A stretch of DNA of 10,908 nucleotides from ZC4RG20 sp964518995 (GTDB lineage: Bacteria; Pseudomonadota; Gammaproteobacteria; Steroidobacterales; Rariloculaceae). Positions 1-7,700 of the stretch are shown in pieces. Numbering within the stretch: position 1 is the first letter of the stretch; every line of letters begins with the position of its first letter. The position numbers were made by a program, and so were the translations under genes. The stretch lies in assembly GCA_964518995.1 (NCBI GenBank), contig CAZFJU010000154.1, positions 1 to 10,908 of the forward strand, given 5' to 3'. The notes beneath the pieces were generated by a model that saw only the letters and a program-made list of their open reading frames with translations, did not search any database and was not told the DNA's origin.

Positions 1-1
1 T

Positions 2-952
2 AAGGTCTCGGCTGCGCTGGCCGCCTGGTGCTGGGTCGTCGCGAAGACGTCGCCGGAGACGCCGATCGACGCCTACCTACTCGCCGAATGCATCGAAGCA
101 GCCGGCCTGCCGGCCGGAGTTTTCAACGTGATCCCGGCGGGCCGCGAGACGGGCGACTATCTGATCCGCCATCCCGGCATCGACAAGATCAGCTTCACCG
201 GCAGCACGGCCGCGGGCCGCCATATCGCTGCGGTGGCCGCTGAAAGGCTGACGCGTGCCAGCTTCGAGCTCGGCGGCAAGTCCGCTGCCATCGTGCTCGA
301 GGACGCCGACATGGACCAGGTGCTGCAAAGCCTCGTGCCGTTTTCCATGCCGATCACCGGTCAAGTTTGCTTCTCGCTGACGCGCGTCATCGCGCCGGAA
401 TCGAAGAAGGACGAGGTTCTCGACGCCTACGTCGGCGCGGTCAAGCAGGTGAAGGTCGGCGATCCGCAGGATCCCGAGACGCAGATGGGCCCGCTTACCA
501 TGGAGCGTCAGCTCACGCGTGTACAAGGCTATATCGACAAGGGCAAGCAGGAAGGCGCGAAGCTCGTGCTCGGCGGCGGCCGTCCGAAGGGATTCGATCG
601 CGGCTATTTCATCGAGCCGACCGTCTTCACGAACGTCGACACGAAGATGACCATCGCGCAAGAGGAGATTTTCGGCCCCGTCGTGTCGTTCATCTCCTAC
701 GAGGACATCGAGGATGCGATCCGCAAGGCGAACGATACGATCTATGGCCTGCACGGGGCGATCTACACTGCCGACCCCGAGCGCGGCTACGAGCTCGCCC
801 GGCGAATGCGCTCCGGCAGCGTCACCGTCAACGGCATGATCGTCGATCCGAAAATGCCCTTTGGCGGCTTCAAGCAGTCGGGCATCGGCCGCGAGGGCGG
901 TATCGAAGGGCTCGAGCTCTACTTCGAGACCAAGACGATCTACTTCGGCTGA
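2..952 (+). CDS. Aldehyde dehydrogenase, NAD(P)-dependent (5'-truncated by window edge)
   Basis: Oxidises an aldehyde to its carboxylate with NAD(P)+ in the cytoplasm; the substrate cannot be told from sequence. The reading frame is already open at base 2, so this is the C-terminal two thirds (about 316 residues) of a family usually 470-500 long. Visible landmarks, in order: the cofactor-side stretch KTSPETP followed by AGLPAGVFN; the nucleotide-binding FTGSTAAG; FELGGKS, whose Glu (266-268) is the general base; GQVC, whose Cys (368-370) is the catalytic thiol; EEIFGPV; and the C-terminal PFGGFKQSGIGRE. The GTG at 128 is internal, not a start. Both catalytic residues are present, so the enzyme should be active. 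Near the window edge the usual AAGCTVV reads AAWCWVV, with two Trp in place of small residues. It is followed by a terminator-like hairpin, so it is probably the last gene of its unit. Confidence 0.95.
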   Translation, partial: KVSAALAAWCWVVAKTSPETPIDAYLLAECIEAAGLPAGVFNVIPAGRETGDYLIRHPGIDKISFTGSTAAGRHIAAVAAERLTRASFELGGKSAAIVLEDADMDQVLQSLVPFSMPITGQVCFSLTRVIAPESKKDEVLDAYVGAVKQVKVGDPQDPETQMGPLTMERQLTRVQGYIDKGKQEGAKLVLGGGRPKGFDRGYFIEPTVFTNVDTKMTIAQEEIFGPVVSFISYEDIEDAIRKANDTIYGLHGAIYTADPERGYELARRMRSGSVTVNGMIVDPKMPFGGFKQSGIGREGGIEGLELYFETKTIYFG

Positions 953-972
953 TCGCGAGCTCATGTGAATGC

Positions 973-999
973 GCGGGTCGGATTGGCCGGCCCGCCTTT
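973..999 (+). terminator. Terminator-like hairpin after aldehyde dehydrogenase
   Basis: GCGGGTCGG (973-981) pairs with CCGGCCCGC (987-995) as a 9-bp stem with a single U-G wobble and a 5-base loop. It is followed by CTTTCCC, a poor but pyrimidine-rich tail. It sits 20 bases past the aldehyde dehydrogenase stop and before the ribosome-binding site of the next gene. Intrinsic termination is inferred; the weak T tract limits confidence. Confidence 0.5.
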
Positions 1000-1029
1000 C
1001 CCGCATCGAGCGCGCAGGGGGACGCCGCC

Positions 1030-1431
1030 ATGCTAAGCGTATCTTTTCGGCTCGTGTTGCCGGCTGTGCTGACCGTCACACTCTGCGGCACCGTCGCCGC
1101 GCATCACGGCACATCGGTCAACTACGACCAAAGCCGCACGATGACGCTGGCCGGCACGGTCACAGAGTTTCACTGGCGCAATCCGCATTCGACGCTGTTC
1201 ATCGACGTGACGGAAGACTCCGGAGAGGTCAGCAACTACGCGATCGAGCTGCCGAGCCCCACCCTGCTCTCGCGCGGCGATCTCGGCTGGACGAGACGCA
1301 CGTTTCGACCGGGCGACCATGTGCAGTTCAGCGTGCACCCATCGCGCACCGGCGCCCCGGTCGCGCTCGGCTGTATGCGGGAATGCCCCGAGGTGCTGAT
1401 CAACGGCGAGCCGCCCACCCAGGCCGATTAG
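1030..1431 (+). CDS. Exported DUF6152-like protein
   Basis: Small exported protein of 133 residues with no known function. The ATG at 1030 is preceded by AGGGGG (1016-1021) at suitable spacing. Residues 1-24 form a signal peptide (hydrophobic core LVLPAVLTVTL, ending TVAA) with predicted cleavage just before HHG, so the mature protein would begin with His-His. The layout AHHG, then Y-D, then TLAGTVTEFHWRNPHS (39-54) is the hallmark I associate with the DUF6152 family, found in many environmental proteobacteria. A C-x3-C pair (C115, C119) lies near the C-terminus and could form a disulfide or bind metal; that is inference. The next gene follows 62 bases downstream, is also exported and lies in the same direction, so the two are probably co-transcribed. 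The family call rests on recognition of the motif pattern. Confidence 0.85.
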   Translation: MLSVSFRLVLPAVLTVTLCGTVAAHHGTSVNYDQSRTMTLAGTVTEFHWRNPHSTLFIDVTEDSGEVSNYAIELPSPTLLSRGDLGWTRRTFRPGDHVQFSVHPSRTGAPVALGCMRECPEVLINGEPPTQAD

Positions 1432-1479
1432 CTAGCGCTTAGCAGCTTATGGCGGCGCTCTGCGCGTGCAGACCTTCTC

Positions 1480-1484
1480 GAGGA
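1480..1484 (+). promoter_or_regulatory. Ribosome-binding site that fixes the next start at 1494
   Basis: GAGGA lies 9 bases before the ATG at 1494. The in-frame ATG at 1449 has no comparable purine-rich element, and it would put 15 extra residues ahead of an otherwise ordinary signal peptide. The 1494 start is therefore preferred. Confidence 0.6.
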
Positions 1485-1493
1485 AACGCATTC

Positions 1494-2285
1494 ATGTCGA
1501 ACGCGGGTTTCGTGTCTTCCGCTGCCCTCGCGGCGCTCGCGCTGCTGAGTTTTCCGCTCGCTGTCGACGCGCAAGAGACGTCGGTAGAGCCTGCTGGTCT
1601 CAGCGGCGTCTGGTATCCGGAGTCAAGCTTCGAAGGCTTTCCGATGTCGCAATGGACGGCCGAGGAGCTGCCGTTCACAACGGCCGGCCGTGCGCGCTTC
1701 GACGCCAACGTGCCGGGCAAAGGTCCGCGGGAGACATTACCTGCGCTCGGCAACGACCCGCTCGGCACCGCCAACCCGCCCGGCCTCTACCGCACGCTCA
1801 TCTACCCGCGGCCGTGGGAGTTCATTCAGCTTCCGGACCGAGTCGTGCAGCTATTCGAGTGGGGTAAGCATTGGCGCACAATCTGGACGGACGGACGAGA
1901 CGTCGCCGAAGAGCTCGTCGCAGGACCGTACTGGTACGGGTACTCGGTTGGCGAATGGCAAGGCGACACGCTGGTCGTCACGACGAACAACCTCGACGGG
2001 CGTCAGTGGTTCGACGAATGGGGCACGCCGATCAGCGAGTATGATGCGACCATCGAGGAACGTTGGCGGCGCATCGATGACAGCACGCTCGAGCTTACGA
2101 TCACCGTCATGGACGCCGAAATCTACGCGAGCCCGTGGGTCAGCGCGCCCAAGCGCTACGCGCTTCAGTCGCAAAGCTCGGTGACGGGGGAGCCGCTCGA
2201 GCAAATTTTCGCGCCGATCGACGAGGCCGTCTTCAACGAACGCGTGCGCGATCCGATCGCCGAGGGCCCTGTGCCGGTGGAGTAG
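1494..2285 (+). CDS. Exported protein of unknown function (263 aa)
   Basis: The first 26 residues form a clear signal peptide (core AALAALALLSFPLA, cleavage after VDA, mature start QETS), so the protein is periplasmic or secreted. The mature part contains GLSGVWYP near the start, a proline-rich central stretch (about 75-110), PRPWEFIQLPDRVVQLFEW (105-123), then YSVGEWQGDTLVVTTNNLDG (150-169) and ERWRRIDDSTLELTITV (189-205). I recognise this pattern (WEF-Q-PD, then SVG-W-GDTLVV, then W-D, then ER-RIDD-TL) from a large uncharacterised family of exported proteins common in environmental Proteobacteria and Acidobacteria, often encoded beside DUF6152 proteins as here. The beta-rich repeat-like pattern suggests a lipocalin-like or barrel-type fold, which is inference. 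No catalytic motif is evident. An alternative upstream ATG exists at 1449. Confidence 0.85.
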   Translation: MSNAGFVSSAALAALALLSFPLAVDAQETSVEPAGLSGVWYPESSFEGFPMSQWTAEELPFTTAGRARFDANVPGKGPRETLPALGNDPLGTANPPGLYRTLIYPRPWEFIQLPDRVVQLFEWGKHWRTIWTDGRDVAEELVAGPYWYGYSVGEWQGDTLVVTTNNLDGRQWFDEWGTPISEYDATIEERWRRIDDSTLELTITVMDAEIYASPWVSAPKRYALQSQSSVTGEPLEQIFAPIDEAVFNERVRDPIAEGPVPVE

Positions 2286-2316
2286 CCCGCCGGGCCGCGC
2301 GCCGTATCCCTGCGTC

Positions 2317-2341
2317 CGCGGCGTCCCGGCGGGACGCCGCG
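2317..2341. terminator. Perfect 11-bp hairpin between convergent genes
   Basis: CGCGGCGTCCC (2317-2327) and GGGACGCCGCG (2331-2341) are perfectly complementary around a GGC loop. The hairpin lies between the stop of the exported protein (2285, + strand) and the stop of the HU gene (2397, - strand). No T tract follows on either strand, so it is a candidate bidirectional transcript end or 3' stabiliser rather than a canonical intrinsic terminator. Confidence 0.5.
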
Positions 2342-2396
2342 ACCGCTATTGCTCACCGCCCTTCGCCGGCGACCGAGCTCCTCTCGCGACGAAACT

Positions 2397-2711
2397 TTAG
2401 GCGACCATATCCTTGACATTCTTCAACGGCAGCACGCGAACCTTCTTGCTTGCCGGCTTCGCCTTGAACGTCATCTTTTCGCCCGTGAACGGGTTGACGC
2501 CCTCGCGCGCCTTCGTTGCCGGCTTCTTCACGACTTTGAGCTTCATCAGCCCAGGCAGGGTGAACAGCCCGTGCGAACGCAGGCTCTTGCGCATGACGGT
2601 CTTGAGTGAATCGAAGACCGCATTCACTTGCTGACGAGTGAGCCCGGTGTCTTTGGAGATCTGGGCCAGGACTTCGGATTTGGTCGGCGGATTGCCTTTT
2701 GCTGCTGCCAT
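2397..2711 (-). CDS. HU-family histone-like DNA-binding protein
   Basis: Nucleoid-associated protein of 104 residues that binds and bends DNA as a dimer. The N-terminal helices (TKSEVLAQISKDTGLTRQQV, about 10-29, then AVFDSLKTVMRKSL) match the HU/IHF dimerisation region. The sheet follows (HGLFTLPGLMKLKVV, 47-61), then the arm carrying VNPFTGEKM (72-80), whose Pro74 corresponds to the DNA-intercalating proline of HU/IHF. The tail VRVLPLKNVKDMVA completes the family. Lys-rich throughout (pI clearly basic). The C-terminal pattern resembles the 95-110-residue HU-like proteins of many Gammaproteobacteria rather than the classic 90-residue HupA/HupB, so I give no symbol. The start ATG has a modest purine-rich stretch (GAGAACGAAAC) upstream. 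It is transcribed divergently from xthA. Confidence 0.95.
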   Translation of the reverse strand: MAAAKGNPPTKSEVLAQISKDTGLTRQQVNAVFDSLKTVMRKSLRSHGLFTLPGLMKLKVVKKPATKAREGVNPFTGEKMTFKAKPASKKVRVLPLKNVKDMVA

Positions 2712-2776
2712 GTTTCGTTCTCTGTCGAAGGTTGATGAAGCTCGGCGCAGTGCGCCGAATGAAACCCGGCGCGGAA

Positions 2777-2805
2777 AATATCACAATTGCCGGCCTTAAG
2801 GTCGA
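2777..2805 (-). promoter_or_regulatory. Candidate sigma-70 promoter for the HU gene
   Basis: On the minus strand, TCGACC (2805-2800) is a 4/6 match to the -35 element. A 17-base spacer separates it from GATATT (2782-2777), a 4/6 match to the -10. The -10 is preceded by TGT, which fits an extended -10. Transcription would begin near 2770, giving a leader of about 60 bases. The overlapping 8-bp palindrome CCTTAAGG (2794-2801) sits in the spacer and could be an operator. Pattern match only. Confidence 0.4.
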
Positions 2806-2847
2806 TACACAGGTCAGTTTTGCCTATTTTTTTAGGGTCGGGAGCAC

Positions 2848-3642
2848 ATGCGCATCGTCAGTTGGAACGTTAACGGGCTTCGCGCCTGCACGAAAAAGGG
2901 CTTTCCTCGGTTTCTCGCCGAATCGGCGGCCGACGTTCTCGGCCTGCAGGAAGTGCGGGCTCGACCGGAGCAGCTCGATCTCGACGTCTGCGTACCATCA
3001 GGGTGGCAGGCGTACTTTGCACCCGCGGAGCGACCGGGCTACAGCGGCGTCGGCATCTACTCGAAGGTGACGCCGGACGATCTGATCGTCGGGCTCGGCG
3101 ACCCGCGCTTCGACGTCGAAGGCCGGCTCATCACCGCTCGCTTCGGCCAGACTTTCGTCGTGAACGGATACTTTCCCAAGGGCAGCGGGCGTGATCGTGA
3201 CAACAGCCGTGTCCCGTACAAGCTCGCGTTCTATGCAGCCGTGCTCGAGCACATCGAACGGTTGCAAGCGCTCGGCGACGTATTCGTAATGGGCGACTTC
3301 AACACTGCGCACGAGGAAATCGATCTCGCGCGGCCGAAGGGCAACACGAAGACGAGCGGATTCCTGCCCGAGGAGCGCGCGGAATTCAGCCGCTGGATCG
3401 ACGCAGGCTGGGTAGACACGTTTCGTGCTCAGCATCCGGGCCAGAATGGCCACTACACGTGGTGGCTCCAGTGGGGCGGCGCGCGGGAGCGCAACGTCGG
3501 ATGGCGAATCGACTATGTGCTGGCGTCGTCGGCCGCGGCCGAGCGGGTTCGCGACGCGTTCATCTGGCCGGATGTCATGGGCTCGGACCACTGCCCGGTC
3601 GGCGTCGATATCGACCCGCCCGAGCCGACTTCCCCCGCATGA
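2848..3642 (+). CDS. xthA: Exodeoxyribonuclease III (XthA-type AP endonuclease/3'-exonuclease)
   Basis: Mg2+-dependent base-excision-repair nuclease that cuts at abasic sites and removes 3' blocking groups and nucleotides. The 264 residues match the usual length (about 255-270). All signature residues of the EEP fold are visible: Asn7 in SWNVNGLR, the metal ligand Glu35 in LQEVRA, Tyr108 in NGYFPKG, Asp150 and Asn152 in MGDFNTAHEEIDL, Asp222 in GWRIDYVL, and the Asp247-His248 dyad in GSDHCP. GYSGVGIYSK and NTKTSGFLPEERAE are also typical of the XthA branch. The ATG at 2848 follows GGGAG (2839-2843). The gene is divergent from HU and converges on the isomerase-like gene. It appears to be a single-gene unit and looks intact and functional. 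Confidence 0.96.
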   Translation: MRIVSWNVNGLRACTKKGFPRFLAESAADVLGLQEVRARPEQLDLDVCVPSGWQAYFAPAERPGYSGVGIYSKVTPDDLIVGLGDPRFDVEGRLITARFGQTFVVNGYFPKGSGRDRDNSRVPYKLAFYAAVLEHIERLQALGDVFVMGDFNTAHEEIDLARPKGNTKTSGFLPEERAEFSRWIDAGWVDTFRAQHPGQNGHYTWWLQWGGARERNVGWRIDYVLASSAAAERVRDAFIWPDVMGSDHCPVGVDIDPPEPTSPA

Positions 3643-3667
3643 CAGCGCATGCAGCTTGCAATACCCG

Positions 3668-3687
3668 GCTCGGAGAAGAGGCCGAGC
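3668..3687. terminator. Weak hairpin between convergent xthA and isomerase genes
   Basis: GCTCGG (3668-3673) pairs with CCGAGC (3682-3687) across an 8-base purine loop. It lies in the 93-base gap between two convergent stops (3642 and 3736). Neither strand has a following T run, so a role in bidirectional termination is only suggested by position. Confidence 0.3.
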
Positions 3688-3735
3688 GCGCGGAGTGATG
3701 CGGAACTGGAGATGTCAGGCGCGGAGCTGCAAACT

Positions 3736-4641
3736 TCAGGCGACGCCTGCGGCCGTCATCACCGCCGTGCACTTGGCGAGGATCTCGGCCGCGACTGCGA
3801 ACGGGTCACCATCGACCAGCTCCGCGCGGAACAGCTCGACCGACAGCGGCCCGGAATAGCCCTTCTCTGCAAGCTTCTGCAGCATGGCAACAACCGGTGC
3901 GATGCCATCACCCGGGATGAGACGCCAGTCGTTATCGATGAGCTCGCGAGGACCCGCCTGCAGGTCTTGGAAGTGCACATGCGCAAGCTCACCTGGCTCG
4001 AGCAGATCCAGATCCTCGAGCTTGCTGAGGCCGGCCCAGAAGTGGAAGAAGTCGAACATCGGCCGAACGCGCGGATGCGCCGCGTCGCGGAGCACGCCGA
4101 GGGTCGACGGGAGCGTGGCCAAATGGGTCGACGTGCGCGCGAACTCGATCATCGCCGTAAGGCCGAAGCCCTGCGTAATGTCTCCAACCTCGCGTATGCA
4201 CGCAGGCGTCGCCGCGAAGTCCTCGGCCGTCACGGGTCGCGTGGTGATCGATGGGCAATAGATCTTGTCGAGGCCGAGCTCGGCGAACTGCTCGCAGCGG
4301 CGGCGCCACGTCTCGAGCGAAGCCTGCCGCTCCGGTCCCGGTATCCATACGTCCGGCAGAACGGCCGCGGCCGATACCGGGATGAGCCCGAGATCGCTCA
4401 GCAGCACGCGCGCGCCGGCCAGCGTATCGTGCTCCAGAAACTCATCGAGAACGTTATCCGTTAGCTCGACGTAACGGATGCCGGCACGCGCCCAGCCGGT
4501 CAGAGAGCCACGATAGCCCGCTGCTCGCGACGTGTTCTGATGTAGGGCGAGCTGCATGCCGCCGACGGCAGGTTGGGCGTAAAGCCATTGCGCGATGCCG
4601 GCAGCGACCGGCAAGGCTAGAACGGCACGGCGATTGAGCAT
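3736..4641 (-). CDS. Exported sugar phosphate isomerase/epimerase-like TIM-barrel protein
   Basis: Member of the AP-endonuclease-2-like xylose-isomerase TIM-barrel superfamily (sugar phosphate isomerases/epimerases), 301 residues from the ATG at 4641. The divalent-metal site typical of the family can be read: Glu166 in TAMIEFARTS, Asp197 and His200 in MFDFFHFWAG, His223 in AHVHFQDLQ, and Glu269 in LSVELFRAE, with the conserved IPGDG loop before the last strand. The N-terminus MLNRRAVLALPVAAGIAQW resembles a signal peptide with twin arginines (Tat-like) ending near LYAQ, so the protein is probably exported; many family members with an NRR start are. A GTG nine bases upstream (4650) is an alternative start; neither start has a strong ribosome-binding site. 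It lies 99 bases beyond the CobN stop on the same strand, so co-transcription with the chelatase unit is possible but unproven. The substrate is unknown. Confidence 0.9.
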   Translation of the reverse strand: MLNRRAVLALPVAAGIAQWLYAQPAVGGMQLALHQNTSRAAGYRGSLTGWARAGIRYVELTDNVLDEFLEHDTLAGARVLLSDLGLIPVSAAAVLPDVWIPGPERQASLETWRRRCEQFAELGLDKIYCPSITTRPVTAEDFAATPACIREVGDITQGFGLTAMIEFARTSTHLATLPSTLGVLRDAAHPRVRPMFDFFHFWAGLSKLEDLDLLEPGELAHVHFQDLQAGPRELIDNDWRLIPGDGIAPVVAMLQKLAEKGYSGPLSVELFRAELVDGDPFAVAAEILAKCTAVMTAAGVA

Positions 4642-4740
4642 GCGCGTCACTCTATCGCCGAACGTTCATGAACACCAGGCCCGCCGCGCCGTCTCCGTTC
4701 GAGGCGGCTAGTCTCGCGTCGAGCCGCTTATGCGCCTGCG

Positions 4741-7700
4741 TCAGACCGCTCGTCGTTGGCGGACCCTCCAGACCATCAGCACGCCGAGCAGCAGCGCCGC
4801 GAAACCGAACATGCCGAGCGTGCGCGGGTCGATCGGCAGCGTCGCCTGTGACGACTCGGACGGCGCACGGCTGTCGGCGCTGCGATCCAACGACTGCATT
4901 CGGAAGCCGCGCAGCTCGGCCGAATCGATCGATTCCGCTGCGACCGCCTCCGCGCCGGGCACGACGCGGTTCGCGATCCGCGCATCGTTCTGCCGCACCC
5001 ACTCCTCGGCGGCCGCGGCGAGCTCCTCGATCGGCGCACCGATCGCCTGCTCGAACGCCGCGACATAGGCCTCGACGGCCGGCACGGGAATACCGGCCTC
5101 GAGCGCCTGCTCGACGACATAGCGCAGCAATCGCGGGTTGCCGCAGGTGTTATCCGAGCAGCCGACGCCATGCTCGAGAATATTCTCGACGTGCGCGCTC
5201 AGCAGCGAGGTCAGTGTTTCACCGTCCGGCGTCCAGTGCGCCTTGCGCACGGTCTCGATCATCCGTGCGGTGATGTCCTGGAACGCGTACGGCGAATGCT
5301 CGGCGAAAAACTCGCGCATGCCGAGCTCGTGCCGATCCTCGACGTAGACGTCGAAGACCTCCTGCCACATGGCTTCGTCGATGATCTCGGTGACGGTCGC
5401 ATCCCAACCCCACATATATTCGACGAACTCGCGCATCGCACCGGCGCCTGCGTAGCCTTCCGCTTGCATCCCTTCGATCCAGGTCGGGTTCACATAGCGG
5501 CTGCGAAACTCGCCGGCCACGAACTTGTCGAGCGAAGTCATCTCCGGCATCGACGGATCGCGGGTATTGGTGACGACGAGATCGGGCGTTACGCCGTCGA
5601 GATTCCGCACAGCGCTCGCAAGCCCGCCCATATACATGTAGAAGTCATCGTTATCGAGGGCGCCATAGAGCATCGTCGAGCTCGAATGGACGATCTTCTC
5701 CGTGCCGGAGAGCGCGAGCCGAAATACGTCTTCCATCGGCTCGCCCCAGAATCCGTTGCCGAAGCCATGCCCCATCCTGCGCAGATAGTCATCGCCGAGC
5801 GCGGCGTCCGAATCCCATGTGCCGCTGGCCTCTGCGATTTTCGACACCGCCAGGTTGTACGTGCCGGGCGGCTCGTCGAAGATCCGCACGCCGGCGCGGC
5901 GCTCCGCCTGCTCCTCCGAGTACCCCCGCTCGAGCAGCGCGGCGCGCGTCTCGAGATAGTGGCGGCGCACGTAGTTCTCCGCCTCCTCGATCACCTTCAC
6001 GCGCTGCACGGCCTCGTCGATCAGCAACGTGACGTTGGTAAACATGCCCTCCGCGGCGCTCGCGACGACGATGTCGATACGCGGTCGGCCGAGCTGGCTC
6101 GATGGCACGACTTCGACGCCGACGACCTTGTCGCGCTCGTCCCAGACCGGCCGGGTACCGAGCAGATGAAAGATCTGCGATTCGACGATACCCTCGTGGC
6201 GCAATGTCTCGTCGCCCCAAATGACGAAGGACACCTTGGCCGGATAGCGGCCGTTGTCTGCGAGATGCTGCGCGAGCATCTCGTCGGCGAGCTTCACGCC
6301 GAGCTCCCATGCGGCCCGCTTCGGCACCTTTTCCGGATCGATACTGTAAAAATTCTTGCCGGTCGGGTAGGAATCCGGGTTGCGGATCGGCTCACCCCCC
6401 GTGCCAACCGGCACGAAGCGCCCGTCGAGCGACGCGACGAGATGATCGAGCTCGCGATTCGCAGAGGTCGCGATGCGCGCCTCCATATCCTCCGTGAACA
6501 CTTGCGCATCGTTCGGCAGCAAGCTTCGGTCCGTCTCCACTATCGCCTCGACGGTCGACGCGAGCGCCTCGCCGGTCGGCGCGCGGCCGAACGCATGCAG
6601 CCCATACGGAATGTTCTGGCCGCGCAGCTCCTGCAAGTAGCCGATGATCTCGTGCACCGAGTCATGATCGAGCTTCTCGGGCGTCGCGAGATCGAGCCCG
6701 AGATCACGGTCGATGCCGAGCTCGATCACCTGCGTGCGGACCTGCTCGGCAAACGCCTCGGCGAGCACCGGATTGCGATGCAGAGCCGCGTCGTAATCGT
6801 TGATGCGCTCATTGAGCTCGGCAAGGTCGGCGTACAGGCCGCCTTTGACGAACGGCGGCACCATGTGATCCACCAACGTCGCAAGACCGCGCCGCCGCGC
6901 AACCAGCCCTTCACCGACGACGTCGACGTTATAGATGTAGAGATTCGGTAAGTCGCCGATCAATGCATCGGACGCATCTTCCTCGGTCTGACCGATATCC
7001 TTGCCGTCGAGCCATTCGTGCGTGCCGTGGGTGCCGATATGCACGACGGCATCGGCCGCGAGCTCGCGGCGCAGCCACTCGTAGGCGGCGACGTATTGAT
7101 GGTGCGGGGCGAGGTCCTGTGCGTGATAGAGCTTGTCGAGATCCTCGCCCCACGCGCGCGCCGGCTGCGGCAACAGCGCAACATTGCCATAACGCACCAG
7201 CGGCACGATGAACGCTTTCGCCGCGCCCTCGCCGGTCGCCATCAGTGCCGCCTCACTCGGCGGGCCCCAGTCCGCAACGATCTTCTGGCGCAGCGCCGGC
7301 GCGACGTCCTCGAGCCAGCGCTCGTACTCGGCGACCGGGATCAGCGCCGCGTCGCCCTCGGCGACCAGCGCCTCGAGCTCGGCGGGCGCGTAGCTGCCGA
7401 CATTCCTCGCCTTCTCGGTGATTGCCTCGAGCACCGCATCGGCCGATAGATCCGGCGAATCGCCGAGGTCGTAGCCCTCCGCTTGCAGGCGGGCGAGGAT
7501 GTTTGCGAGCGACTCGGCGACATTGAGGTAGCTGGCGCCGATGCTCGCCTTGCCGGGCGGATAGTTGTAATACATCAGCGCGACGCGTTTATCCGCATTG
7601 GCGGTGCTGCGCAGCGCCGCAAAACGCTTTGCGCGCTGCACGGCGATTTCGATGCGCGACTGAATAGGCTCGTTCACCACCAGCGATACGCCGGTCTCGA

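Noticed and set aside
77..1006. 309-codon open frame on the minus strand
   Set aside because: Antisense to the aldehyde dehydrogenase, whose catalytic motifs are intact. No recognisable protein.
3649..4464. 271-codon open frame on the plus strand
   Set aside because: Antisense to the isomerase-like gene. Composition is typical of a shadow frame and it begins within the xthA 3' region with no ribosome-binding site.
4704..4727. GCGGCT/AGCCGC hairpin after the CobN stop
   Set aside because: Only a 6-bp stem around a 12-base loop with no T tract; too weak to call a terminator.
5170..6951. 593-codon open frame on the plus strand
   Set aside because: It lies wholly antisense to the highly conserved CobN core. 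Its translation is rich in Arg, Ala, His and Asp with no family motif, as expected for a mirror frame in GC-rich DNA.
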